Under the pieces are notes generated by a model. It searched no databases. It was not told the origin of the DNA and saw only the letters and a list, made by a program, of their open reading frames with translations. From Micromonosporaceae bacterium (GTDB lineage: Bacteria > Actinomycetota > Actinomycetes > Mycobacteriales > Micromonosporaceae), in contig WHSM01000002.1 in assembly GCA_009380105.1 (NCBI GenBank), positions 1 through 47,892 of the forward strand: a DNA stretch of 47,892 bases, in the 5' to 3' direction. A program made the translations under genes and the position numbers. Below, in pieces: positions 17,957 through 26,450 of this stretch. Positions within the stretch are counted from its first letter, which is position 1. Every line of letters begins with the position of its first letter.

Positions 17957-17987
17957 GTGGCGGTGCCCGTGTGCCGGGCACCGCCAC
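17957..17987 (-). terminator. Hairpin between lasso precursor and cyclase, probable attenuator
   Basis: A perfect 13-bp stem, GTGGCGGTGCCCG with CGGGCACCGCCAC, and a 5-base loop. It lies 22 bases after the precursor stop and about 40 bases before the cyclase start. In peptide operons such hairpins let much transcript stop after the precursor, or protect its 3' end, giving more precursor than enzyme. No T run is present. Confidence 0.6.
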
Positions 17988-18008
17988 TGCGTTAGCTCAC
18001 CGGATGGA

Positions 18009-18149
18009 TCACCCGTACGGATACCGCTTGTCTTCGATGCTGCTTCCGGATCCCCCGGCGGTGATCGAGGCGGCGTCGCCGATCAGCACCGTTCCTCGAA
18101 CCACCTTGGACGTGCGCTTGTCGGCCCTTCGAGCGAGTCTCTTGAACAT
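18009..18149 (-). CDS. Albusnodin-like lasso peptide precursor
   Basis: A 46-residue peptide gene, well supported by a near-perfect AAGGAGGTGA ribosome-binding site ahead of ATG 18149 and by its place at the head of the operon. The first 31 residues form a basic leader (starting MFKRLARRADKRTSK) ending in IGDAASITA. Thr30 is the conserved penultimate leader residue, and Gly24 has the usual spacing to it. The predicted 15-residue core is GGSGSSIEDKRYPYG. Gly1 would bond to Glu8 or Asp9, leaving tail KRYPYG or DKRYPYG. Albusnodin, as I recall it, has Gly1, Glu8-Asp9-Lys10-Arg11 and Tyr14 at the same places. The leader lacks the usual YxxPxL motif. Confidence 0.9.
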   Translation of the reverse strand: MFKRLARRADKRTSKVVRGTVLIGDAASITAGGSGSSIEDKRYPYG

Positions 18150-18321
18150 GGTCTTGTCACCTCCTTTTCGGACCCTGTCGAGAGCGTTGTGACCCTGAAG
18201 TTAGGGGCGCGCCGGAGGTGTAGCTGACACGATCTGTGTCAGGTGGCGTGGGATGCGGAGGCGGCCCGGCCGCATAGTCTGGGCGGTGATGAGCCCGCTG
18301 AGCGTCGACGGGAGTTCGCAC
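18150..18321. promoter_or_regulatory. Divergent promoter region of lasso operon and methyltransferase
   Basis: A 172-base region between the two start codons. The minus strand has TAACTT (18203-18198) as a possible -10 for the lasso operon. The plus strand has TAGTCT (18275-18280) as a possible -10 for the methyltransferase, which would start its message a few bases before the alternative ATG at 18289. No good -35 hexamer is present on either side, suggesting activator dependence or a special sigma factor. A perfect inverted repeat (listed separately) lies between them. Confidence 0.45.
18224..18242. promoter_or_regulatory. Perfect 19-bp inverted repeat, candidate operator of the lasso cluster
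   Basis: CTGACAC-GATCT-GTGTCAG has perfect 7-bp arms. It lies roughly 20 bases upstream of the lasso -10 candidate and about 32 bases upstream of the methyltransferase -10 candidate. This is the natural place for a shared regulator, most simply the XRE protein encoded 1 kb away. Binding is inferred. Confidence 0.55.
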
Positions 18322-19137
18322 ATGGCAGATGTCGAGGATTACGTCACGTCGAACCGCCACCTGTGGGACGAGTGGGCCGACATCCACGCTGCGGGCGACT
18401 GGTACGACCTTGACTCGGTGCGCAGAGGAGCCGACAAGTTGCGCCCGTATGAGGTGCAGGAGGTCGGCGACGTCAACGGGCTGACCATGCTGCACCTCCA
18501 GTGTCAGATCGGCACCGACTCGGTGTCTTGGGCGCGACGGGGAGCCAAGGTCACGGGGGTCGACTTCTCACCTCGCGCGGTGGAGATCGCGAACGCACTG
18601 GCCAAAGAGCTCGGCGTTGACGCGACGTTCGTGTGCGCGGATGTGATGAACCTGCCGGAAGTTCTGCCAGGCATCTGGGACGCGGTCTACACATCCCGGG
18701 GCGTCCTCGGCTGGCTGCCGGACCTAACAAAGTGGGCGCGAATGATCGCCGACTACCTCAAGCCCGGCGGATTCATGTACTTGACCGACATCCACCCGAT
18801 CGCCAAGGTGCTTGATGACACGTCCTCGGACCTGAGGGTGGCTCGCCCCTACTGGCCGCGTCCCGAGCCGATTGCCTACGGGGTCGACGGGACCTACGCC
18901 GACCCGACCGCCAAGGTAAGCACGACCGTGAAGTACCTGTGGACTCACAGCACGGGTGAACTGATCACGGCAGTCGGGCAGGCTGGCCTGATCATCGAGT
19001 TCTTCCACGAGTTCGAGTGGCTGGATCGGCCGTGGCCGTGTCTGCGTAAACAGGACGACCGTCACTATGTGTTGCCACAAAACGCCGGGGCCGAGCTTCC
19101 CCTCTTCTTCTCCCTGCGTGCCCGGAAGCCGCTGTGA
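18322..19137 (+). CDS. Class I SAM-dependent methyltransferase beside the lasso operon
   Basis: A 271-residue soluble methyltransferase. Motif I is MLHLQCQIGTDS (about 56-67), followed by GAKVTGVDFSPRAVEIANAL with the SAM-binding acid (79-83), FVCADVMNLPEVLPG, and LKPGGFMYLTDIHPI. The N-terminal MADVEDYVTSNRHLWDEWAD and a long C-terminal insert (YLWTHSTGELITAVGQAGL, then EFEWLDRPWPCL) are typical of small-molecule methyltransferases of this kind. ATG at 18322 has GGGAG upstream; an in-frame ATG at 18289 is the alternative. It diverges from the lasso precursor, so it may tailor the peptide, but the substrate is not readable. Its stop directly abuts the regulator's stop. Confidence 0.8.
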   Translation: MADVEDYVTSNRHLWDEWADIHAAGDWYDLDSVRRGADKLRPYEVQEVGDVNGLTMLHLQCQIGTDSVSWARRGAKVTGVDFSPRAVEIANALAKELGVDATFVCADVMNLPEVLPGIWDAVYTSRGVLGWLPDLTKWARMIADYLKPGGFMYLTDIHPIAKVLDDTSSDLRVARPYWPRPEPIAYGVDGTYADPTAKVSTTVKYLWTHSTGELITAVGQAGLIIEFFHEFEWLDRPWPCLRKQDDRHYVLPQNAGAELPLFFSLRARKPL

Positions 19138-20352
19138 TCAGTCAAGCACTCTCATAGCGTTCGCCAGGCACCGCAGTCGCTCATCGATCGAGCGCTTGCG
19201 GCGCACGAGATCTCTCACCTGGTCTCGGGCGAGCGGATCGTGGCAGACGAACCGTGGCGCGATGTGGTACGCCGCGGTCAATGAGTCAAGCATGGCGTCA
19301 TCGTTGCCCAGCATCCCGTGGGCTCGGGCAACGTGAATGTGGTGATAGCAGGATCGACTGACGCTGCCCGCGCGGTCGGCCCGCAATCCGGCTGCCTTCG
19401 CCACGGCGTCACGCGGCCGCTGGAGGTCGACCAACATTCCCACTGTCTGTATCTGGACGTTTGTGGGACCGAAGATCAGACAGTGTCTCTCACGGTCGCG
19501 GCCGGATTCCGCGGCGATGTCAACAGCGATCTTCAGCATGGCCTCGGCGTCGAACGCGTCTCCGGCTCGTGCCGCCGCCTGCGCCGCGTACAGGCGCAGC
19601 GCGCCTTGAATGACTGAATGCGATGCTCGATCATGCCTGGCCGTGACGCCTCGGCGAACCATGTCGACAGCGTCGAGCGCGAGCGCCACCGCGTCCTCCG
19701 GGTCGCCTTGCATCATGAGCTGCACAGTCAGAGTCGCGCTCACCGACGCGACCAGCAGTTCGTCACCCGCGCCTTCGGCCGTCAGCAGAGCGCGATCAAC
19801 CGCCAACCGCGCGCGTCCGTAATCCCCCTGTCGACGCAACTCCAAGGAAGCCAGGCGATAGAGGTTCGCGAGAGCGGTCTGCGCGAGGAGTCTTTCGGAT
19901 TCGTCACCGTGACTCGATGCCGCCCGGGCCTCCACGATGAGATCCCCGAGCAGAGGCACAGATGCGGAGAACCCTCGATCCGAAGTGTTGTAGAGCCGCC
20001 GTAGCGAACTCGCCTCTTCGGTGAGAGACCCGACCGGCCGGGTCGGACGGTCCGCGCGGGGTTCAATGCCGGCGCTGCGGTCGAGGACCCGACGCAGCCG
20101 GAGCATGCCTTCGTCGGCGGCACCGGGGTTCCGGTGACGATCTTCGTTCCCCGCAAGTTGATGCACGGGCACAGAAAGCGCACGCGAAAGCTCCAACAAG
20201 ACGCTCATGGAGTCCACACGACGCTCACCACGCTCGACCTTGGTCACCCAGCTTATTGAACGGTTCAGACGCAGCGCGAGACCTTCCTGCGTCCACCCCC
20301 GCAACTTGCGGAACACGGCTATCCGTCTGCCAAGCGGCAAGTCCCCGTCCAT
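19138..20352 (-). CDS. XRE-family regulator with helical-repeat (TPR-like) domain
   Basis: A 404-residue protein. Residues 6-60 form a Cro/C1 helix-turn-helix (RKLRGWTQEGLALRLNRSIS, then VTKVERGERRVDSM). From about 130 on it is all-helical with repeated alanine- and leucine-rich pairs (LLAQTALANLYRLASLELRR, YGRARLAVDRALLTAE, DAVALALDAVDMVRRG) resembling TPR arrays that sense small molecules or peptides. This architecture is common among actinomycete secondary-metabolite regulators. ATG at 20352; a tentative -10 lies upstream in ACTAGTTTCC. It probably controls the divergent lasso/methyltransferase promoters through the nearby inverted repeat; this is inference from position. Confidence 0.82.
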   Translation of the reverse strand: MDGDLPLGRRIAVFRKLRGWTQEGLALRLNRSISWVTKVERGERRVDSMSVLLELSRALSVPVHQLAGNEDRHRNPGAADEGMLRLRRVLDRSAGIEPRADRPTRPVGSLTEEASSLRRLYNTSDRGFSASVPLLGDLIVEARAASSHGDESERLLAQTALANLYRLASLELRRQGDYGRARLAVDRALLTAEGAGDELLVASVSATLTVQLMMQGDPEDAVALALDAVDMVRRGVTARHDRASHSVIQGALRLYAAQAAARAGDAFDAEAMLKIAVDIAAESGRDRERHCLIFGPTNVQIQTVGMLVDLQRPRDAVAKAAGLRADRAGSVSRSCYHHIHVARAHGMLGNDDAMLDSLTAAYHIAPRFVCHDPLARDQVRDLVRRKRSIDERLRCLANAMRVLD

Positions 20353-20407
20353 CCATTGACTCCATCCAGGCCGACCCCCAGGTGATGACAGGGTGTAGGA
20401 AACTAGT

Positions 20408-20434
20408 CACGCGTTGGGCTACGCCAATCGCGTG
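20408..20434 (-). terminator. Hairpin terminator after the substrate-binding lipoprotein gene
   Basis: CACGCGTTGG pairs with CCAA and CGCGTG with a single bulged T and loop GCTACG. It lies about 32 bases past the lipoprotein stop and before the XRE promoter, and forms the right border of the accessory island. Confidence 0.55.
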
Positions 20435-20465
20435 TGTTCTGAATCGGTCGAAGTGGCCGCTGCGG

Positions 20466-22193
20466 TCAGGCGACGCCGAGGCTTGCCAGGTCGACGCCCA
20501 GGTAGGCCGGATGCAGGAACCCGCCACGCACCTTGCTGCCGAGCAACTGCAGCGAGCGGTCGTTCATGATCGGCACGACGAGGGCCTTCTCCTGGATCAG
20601 CCGGTCCAGCGCGCCCCACAGCCGGTGCTGCTTGTCCAGGTCGGACTCGCCGTTCGCCTCGTCGATCAGCCGGTTGATCTTCTTGTCGTTCACCAGCGAG
20701 AAGTTGCGGTTGCCACGCGAGTCCTCCCGGATCGGGCGGCCGTCGAACAGCGCGGGGATCGTGCCGGAGCCGTTCGGGAAGTCCGGCGCCCACGAGGTGA
20801 GCACCAGATCGTGCTGCTTGGACGGCACCGTCACCACGTCGAAGAACCTCTCCGGCGGGACCGGGTTCTTGACCACCCGGATCCCGATCCGCTGGTACGA
20901 GTCGACGATCACGTCCGACGCCTGGGCGTTGACCGGGGTGTCGGGATAGTCCAGCGTGAGCTTGTCCGGGCACTCTTCGCCGTTCATCAGCATCCGGGCC
21001 CGGCCGAGGTCGCCGTCCGGCTGGTCGCGCACCCCGTACAGATCGAACGGCCGGTGGGCCTTCATGCTGGGCGGCAGGATCGAGGTGGCGTAGTCGCCGT
21101 ACGGGGAGCCGCCGAGCGCCGTGCGGAACGCGCGGCGGTCCAGTCCGTGCGTCATCGCCTGCCGGCACGCCAGGTCAGGCGTCGAGCGGGTGTTGATCGC
21201 CAGATAGCGCACCCCGGACGTGGTGCCGGTGACGGTGCGCGCCGACAGCTCCGGGTCGTTGATCACCTGTTGCGCGAACCGGGGCGAGACCTTCGCGTCC
21301 AGCGCCACGGCGTGCCGGTGGTCGCCGTTGTCGGAGATCAGGTCGTGGGTGGCCTGGTCGGCGTCTTGGCCGAACCTCACCACGATCTTCTCCAGATGCT
21401 GCTGGCGCGCGGGGTCGGTCCTCGGATCCCATCGCCGGTTGCGGGTCAAGGTGAGCCGCAGCTGGCCGTCGGCGTTCTTTCCGTACTCGACGATCTGGTA
21501 CGGGCCGTTGGAGAACGGCTTTCGGTCGTACGCCTCACGGGTGTCCCTGGCGACCGGAACCGGGGCGAACACCGGCAACGCGACCACGTAGCTGAAGTCG
21601 CCGACCGGCTGGGAGAGCCGGAACTCGATGTTGCGCCGGTCCGCGCAACGCACGGACTCGAGGCCCTCGCCGTTGTTTCCCCCGACGTACGGGCCCTTGT
21701 AGTCGCCGGCGCCGGCCAGGTACGTCCTCGGGTAGAGCGAGATTCCCCCGTCGATCAGCGTGGAGAAGCTGCGCTCCACACCGTGTTTGACGTCCTCGCA
21801 CGTGACGTCGGAGCCGTCCTGCCATGTCAGTTTGCGTTTGAGGGTGAACTGCCAGACCGTGTTGTTCTCGGTGGGGCGGCCGAGGTCGGTGGCGAGGTCG
21901 GGCATCAGCTCGCTGCCGCGCGGGCCCGGCTCCGGCCGGTACGTGGTGAGGGTGCGGGCGAACAGTCGCGTCACGTTGATCGCCGCGATGTCATGGGTGC
22001 GCTGCGGGTCGATGTGGGCGAAGTCGTCGCTCTCCACGAGCACATGCAGCGTCCCGCCGTCGCGGGGCGGCTGGGAGACGGCGGCGGTGACCTCAGGCTC
22101 GCCGCTGCAGCCGGCGGCGAGGAGCGCGCAGGTCGACAGCCCCGCCAGGACGCGGCGGAGCGTCCAGCGGGGCCGCACGCTGGGTCGGGGCAT
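20466..22193 (-). CDS. Peptide-type ABC transporter substrate-binding lipoprotein (orphan)
   Basis: A 575-residue secreted lipoprotein of the SBP_bac_5 (oligopeptide/nickel) family. The signal peptide ends in lipobox LAAGC at about residue 28 (RRVLAGLSTCALLAAGCSG). Typical domain segments follow: DPQRTHDIAAINVTRLFARTL, LTWQDGSDVTCEDVKHGVERSF, FSNGPYQIVEY, and near the end NRLIDEANGESDLDKQHRLW. No permease or ATPase gene is adjacent, so its transport partner is elsewhere or it serves as a sensor. The ATG at 22193 sits before a classic basic N-region; a much longer open frame upstream is an antisense shadow of tpiA and pgk. It lies between the lasso island and tpiA. Confidence 0.88.
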   Translation of the reverse strand: MPRPSVRPRWTLRRVLAGLSTCALLAAGCSGEPEVTAAVSQPPRDGGTLHVLVESDDFAHIDPQRTHDIAAINVTRLFARTLTTYRPEPGPRGSELMPDLATDLGRPTENNTVWQFTLKRKLTWQDGSDVTCEDVKHGVERSFSTLIDGGISLYPRTYLAGAGDYKGPYVGGNNGEGLESVRCADRRNIEFRLSQPVGDFSYVVALPVFAPVPVARDTREAYDRKPFSNGPYQIVEYGKNADGQLRLTLTRNRRWDPRTDPARQQHLEKIVVRFGQDADQATHDLISDNGDHRHAVALDAKVSPRFAQQVINDPELSARTVTGTTSGVRYLAINTRSTPDLACRQAMTHGLDRRAFRTALGGSPYGDYATSILPPSMKAHRPFDLYGVRDQPDGDLGRARMLMNGEECPDKLTLDYPDTPVNAQASDVIVDSYQRIGIRVVKNPVPPERFFDVVTVPSKQHDLVLTSWAPDFPNGSGTIPALFDGRPIREDSRGNRNFSLVNDKKINRLIDEANGESDLDKQHRLWGALDRLIQEKALVVPIMNDRSLQLLGSKVRGGFLHPAYLGVDLASLGVA

Positions 22194-22228
22194 CCGGCGA
22201 CTCCTGCGGGCAGGCGGGGGCGAGGGGG

Positions 22229-22254
22229 CGGCTGCCGAACACTCTAGGCAGCCG
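22229..22254 (-). terminator. Hairpin terminator after tpiA
   Basis: CGGCTGCC (22229-22236) pairs perfectly with GGCAGCCG (22247-22254) over a 10-base loop, about 46 bases past the tpiA stop and 35 bases before the lipoprotein start. It separates the glycolytic operon from the lipoprotein gene. Confidence 0.6.
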
Positions 22255-22300
22255 GCGGGCCCTGGGGAACCACTCTCGCGGATCCGCAGCGGCCGCCCGG

Positions 22301-23089
22301 TCACCTGACGACGAAGTGCTCCCGGTAGCAGCAGATCAGGGAGAACTCGTCCGGGTCCAGGCTGGCGCCGCCGACGAGCGCGCCGTCGACGTCGGGCTGC
22401 TTCATGATCCCGGCGATGTTGTTGCCTTTCACCGAGCCGCCGTACAGGATCCGCACCCGGTCGGCGACGTCGCCGTGCTTGTCGGCCAGCCGGGCCCGCA
22501 GCGCGGCGATCACCTCCTGGGCGTCCTCCGGCGTCGCGGTCTTGCCGGTGCCGATCGCCCAGACCGGCTCGTACGCCACGACGACCTTGTCGGGCTCCTT
22601 GATGCCCTTCAGCGAGCCGTCGAGTTGGGCGACGCAGTGCGCCACGTGCTCGCCGGCCTCGCGCACGTCCAGGCCTTCGCCGACGCACACGATCGGCGTG
22701 ATCTCGTGCTTCAGCGCGGCCTTGGCCTTGGCGTTGACGAGCGCGTCGTCCTCGGCGTGGTGCTGCCGCCGCTCCGAGTGGCCGACCACCACGTACGAGC
22801 AGCCGAGCTTGGCCAGCATCGCCCCGGAGACATCTCCGGTGTGGGCGCCCTTCTCGTGCGGGGAGAGGTCCTGCGCCCCGTACGAGATGAGCAGCTTGTC
22901 GCCGTCCACCGCGGTCTGCACGCTGCGCAGGCAGGTGAACGGCGGCAGCACCGTCACGTCCACCTCCGCTAGGTGCTTCTCGGTGAGCGTGAACGCCAGC
23001 TTCTGGACCAGGTGAATCGCCTCGAAGTGGTTGAGGTTCATCTTCCAGTTGCCGGCGATCAGCGGCCTGCGCGGCTCTGCCTTCGCCAT
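22301..23089 (-). CDS. tpiA: Triosephosphate isomerase
   Basis: A 262-residue TIM barrel interconverting dihydroxyacetone phosphate and glyceraldehyde-3-phosphate. Visible: [14 protein letters not shown] (catalytic Lys), [16 protein letters not shown] (catalytic His) and [19 protein letters not shown] (catalytic Glu), plus [11 protein letters not shown] for phosphate binding. ATG at 23089 follows immediately on the pgk stop (TAG-ATG), so translation is coupled. Confidence 0.97.
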   Translation of the reverse strand: MAKAEPRRPLIAGNWKMNLNHFEAIHLVQKLAFTLTEKHLAEVDVTVLPPFTCLRSVQTAVDGDKLLISYGAQDLSPHEKGAHTGDVSGAMLAKLGCSYVVVGHSERRQHHAEDDALVNAKAKAALKHEITPIVCVGEGLDVREAGEHVAHCVAQLDGSLKGIKEPDKVVVAYEPVWAIGTGKTATPEDAQEVIAALRARLADKHGDVADRVRILYGGSVKGNNIAGIMKQPDVDGALVGGASLDPDEFSLICCYREHFVVR

Positions 23090-24301
23090 CTACGCCTCCA
23101 GCGCGGCAAGACCGGGCAAGGTCTTGCCTTCCAGGTACTCCAGCGACGCCCCGCCGCCGGTCGAGATGTGGCCGAACGCCTGCTCGTCGAGGCCCAGCGC
23201 GCGCACCGCCGCCGCCGAGTCGCCGCCGCCGACCACCGAGAGGCCGGCGACCTCGGAGACCGCCTCCGCCACGGCCTTGGTGCCGGCCGCGAACGGCGCG
23301 ACCTCGAAGACGCCCATCGGGCCGTTCCAGAACACCGTCGCGGCGCCGTCCAGCCGCTGCCGGAACGCCTCGACACTCTGCGGGCCGATGTCCAGGCCCT
23401 TCCAGCCGGCCTCGACACCATCCGCGGGAACCACTCGAGTCTCGGTGTCGTCGGCGATGTCCTGGGCGACCACGATGTCGGTCGGCAACACGATCTTGTC
23501 GCCCGCCTGCGACAGCAGCCGCTTGCTGGTCTCGATCTGGTCTTCCTCGAGTAGCGAGTCGCCCACGCCATGGCCCTGGGCCGCGAGCAGCGTGAAGCAC
23601 ATGCCGCCGCCGATGAGCAGCGTGTCCACCTGCGGCAGCAGGTTGTCGATCACCGCGAGCTTGTCGGAGACCTTCGCGCCGCCGAGCACGACGACGTACG
23701 GCCGCTTCGGGTCTGTCGTGAGCTGCCGCAGCACCTCCACCTCGCGCAGCACCAGGCCACCGGCGTAGCGCGGCAGGAGCGCCGCGACGTCGTGCACGCT
23801 GGCGTGTTTGCGGTGCACCGCGCCGAACGCGTCGTCGACGTACGCGTCGGCGAAGCTCGCCAACCGCTCGGCGAACTCCCGGCGCGAGGTGTCGTCCTTG
23901 CTGGTCTCCCCCGGGTTGAACCGCAGGTTCTCCAGCAGCGCTGCCTGGCCGTCGGTGAGCCCGTCCACGGCGCGCCGCGCCGAGTCGCCGACCGTGTCGG
24001 TCGCGAACGCCACCTCGGCGCCCAGCAGGGCGCTCAGCCGCGCGGCCACCGGCGCCAACGAGTACTTCGGGTCCGGTGCGCTCCTCGGCTGGCCGAGCGG
24101 TTGGCTGAGTGGACGGCCCAGGTGCGAGCAGACCACGACTCGCGCGCCGGCGTCGCACAGCGCCTTCAGCGTCGGCAGCACCGCCCGGATCCGGCCGTCG
24201 TCTGTGATCTCCGCGCCGTCGAGTGGGACGTTGAGGTCGGCGCGCACCAAGACGCGCCGACCCGTCACACCCTCAGCGAGCAGGTCGTCGATAGTACGCA
24301 T
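23090..24301 (-). CDS. pgk: Phosphoglycerate kinase
   Basis: A 403-residue two-domain kinase making ATP from 1,3-bisphosphoglycerate. The N-terminal signature is [15 protein letters not shown], the linker region [20 protein letters not shown], and the nucleotide site [20 protein letters not shown] with [18 protein letters not shown] at 24301 lies 15 bases after gap and has GGGAGCGC upstream. It is the middle gene of gap-pgk-tpiA. Confidence 0.97.
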   Translation of the reverse strand: MRTIDDLLAEGVTGRRVLVRADLNVPLDGAEITDDGRIRAVLPTLKALCDAGARVVVCSHLGRPLSQPLGQPRSAPDPKYSLAPVAARLSALLGAEVAFATDTVGDSARRAVDGLTDGQAALLENLRFNPGETSKDDTSRREFAERLASFADAYVDDAFGAVHRKHASVHDVAALLPRYAGGLVLREVEVLRQLTTDPKRPYVVVLGGAKVSDKLAVIDNLLPQVDTLLIGGGMCFTLLAAQGHGVGDSLLEEDQIETSKRLLSQAGDKIVLPTDIVVAQDIADDTETRVVPADGVEAGWKGLDIGPQSVEAFRQRLDGAATVFWNGPMGVFEVAPFAAGTKAVAEAVSEVAGLSVVGGGDSAAAVRALGLDEQAFGHISTGGGASLEYLEGKTLPGLAALEA

Positions 24302-24316
24302 GCGCTCCCTCTGGGG

Positions 24317-25472
<1,156 letters not shown>

Positions 25473-26450
25473 TCAGGGGGCGAGCATTTCTGGGGTGACG
25501 GCTGACTCGGTGTCGGGGAGGCCCAGCTCTTCCGCGCGCTTGTCGGCTAGGGCCAGGAGGCGGCGGATGCGGCCGGCGATCGCGTCCTTGGTCAACGGCG
25601 GGTCGGCGAGCGCGCCCAACTCCTCCAGCGACGCCTGCTTGTGCTCGACCCGCAGCTTGCCGGCGGCCACCAGGTGCTCCGGCGCGTCGCCGAGGATCTC
25701 CAACGCCCGGCTCACCCGCGCGGCCGCGGCCACCGCGGCGCGAGCCGACCGGCGCAGGTTGGCGTCGTCGAAGTTGGCCAGCCGGTTCGCGGTGGCGCGC
25801 ACCTCACGGCGTACCCGCCGCTCCTCCCAGGTGAGGACGCTGGCGTGCGCGCCGAGGCGGGTGAGCAGGGCGGCGATCGCGTCCCCGTCCTTGATCACCA
25901 CGCGTTCCGCGCCGCGCACCTCACGCGCCTTGGCGGAGATCCCGATCCGCCGCGCCGCGCCGACCAGCGCGAGCGCCGCCTCCGGCCCCGGGCAGGTGAT
26001 CTCCAGCGCGCAGGAGCGACCCGGCTCGGTGAGGGAGCCGTGCGCCAGGAACGCGCCGCGCCAGGCGGCCACCGCGCAGCACACGCCGGCCGAGACCACG
26101 TGCGGCGGCAGCCCTCGCACCGGGCGGCCCCGGACGTCCAGCAGCCCCGTCTGACGCGCCAGCAGCTCGCCGTCCTTGACCACCCGCACCGTGTACTGGC
26201 TCACCTTGCGCATCCCGCCGGGAGCCAGGATGTGCACCTCGCTGGGGTAGCCGTACACCTCCGCGATGTCACGCCGCAACCGGCGCGCCACGGCGCCGGT
26301 GTCGAGCTCAGCGGCGACCACCACTCGGCCGCCGACGATGTGCAAGCCCCCAGCGAACCTCAGCAGCGCCGACATCTCCGCCCTGCGGCAACAGGGCTTC
26401 CCGACGTCCACGCGGCTCAGCTCGTCCTTCACCGAAGCGGTCATCGCCAT
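25473..26450 (-). CDS. whiA: Sporulation/cell-division regulator WhiA
   Basis: A 325-residue DNA-binding protein with an N-terminal LAGLIDADG-like half ([36 protein letters not shown]) and a C-terminal helix-turn-helix half ([38 protein letters not shown]). In actinomycetes WhiA works with WhiB to start sporulation septation. ATG at 26450 directly follows the yvcK stop (TAG-ATG). The order uvrC-rapZ-yvcK-whiA is conserved in Gram-positive bacteria. Confidence 0.97.
   Translation of the reverse strand: MAMTASVKDELSRVDVGKPCCRRAEMSALLRFAGGLHIVGGRVVVAAELDTGAVARRLRRDIAEVYGYPSEVHILAPGGMRKVSQYTVRVVKDGELLARQTGLLDVRGRPVRGLPPHVVSAGVCCAVAAWRGAFLAHGSLTEPGRSCALEITCPGPEAALALVGAARRIGISAKAREVRGAERVVIKDGDAIAALLTRLGAHASVLTWEERRVRREVRATANRLANFDDANLRRSARAAVAAAARVSRALEILGDAPEHLVAAGKLRVEHKQASLEELGALADPPLTKDAIAGRIRRLLALADKRAEELGLPDTESAVTPEMLAP

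Noticed and set aside
14899-18149. Graspetide or bottromycin-type cluster
   Set aside because: No ATP-grasp ligase or YcaO gene is in the island. The asparagine-synthetase homologue with the Cys-His-Asp transglutaminase-like protease defines lasso biosynthesis.
18009-18149. Core beginning at the second glycine (residue 33)
   Set aside because: That would place Thr at -3. The conserved penultimate Thr at -2 and the albusnodin alignment both favour Gly32 as residue 1, though mass data are needed to be sure.
20466-24158. A single 1230-codon minus-strand protein
   Set aside because: Only its last 575 codons encode a recognisable lipoprotein with its own signal peptide. The upstream part is a low-complexity Arg/Gly shadow of tpiA and pgk in another frame.
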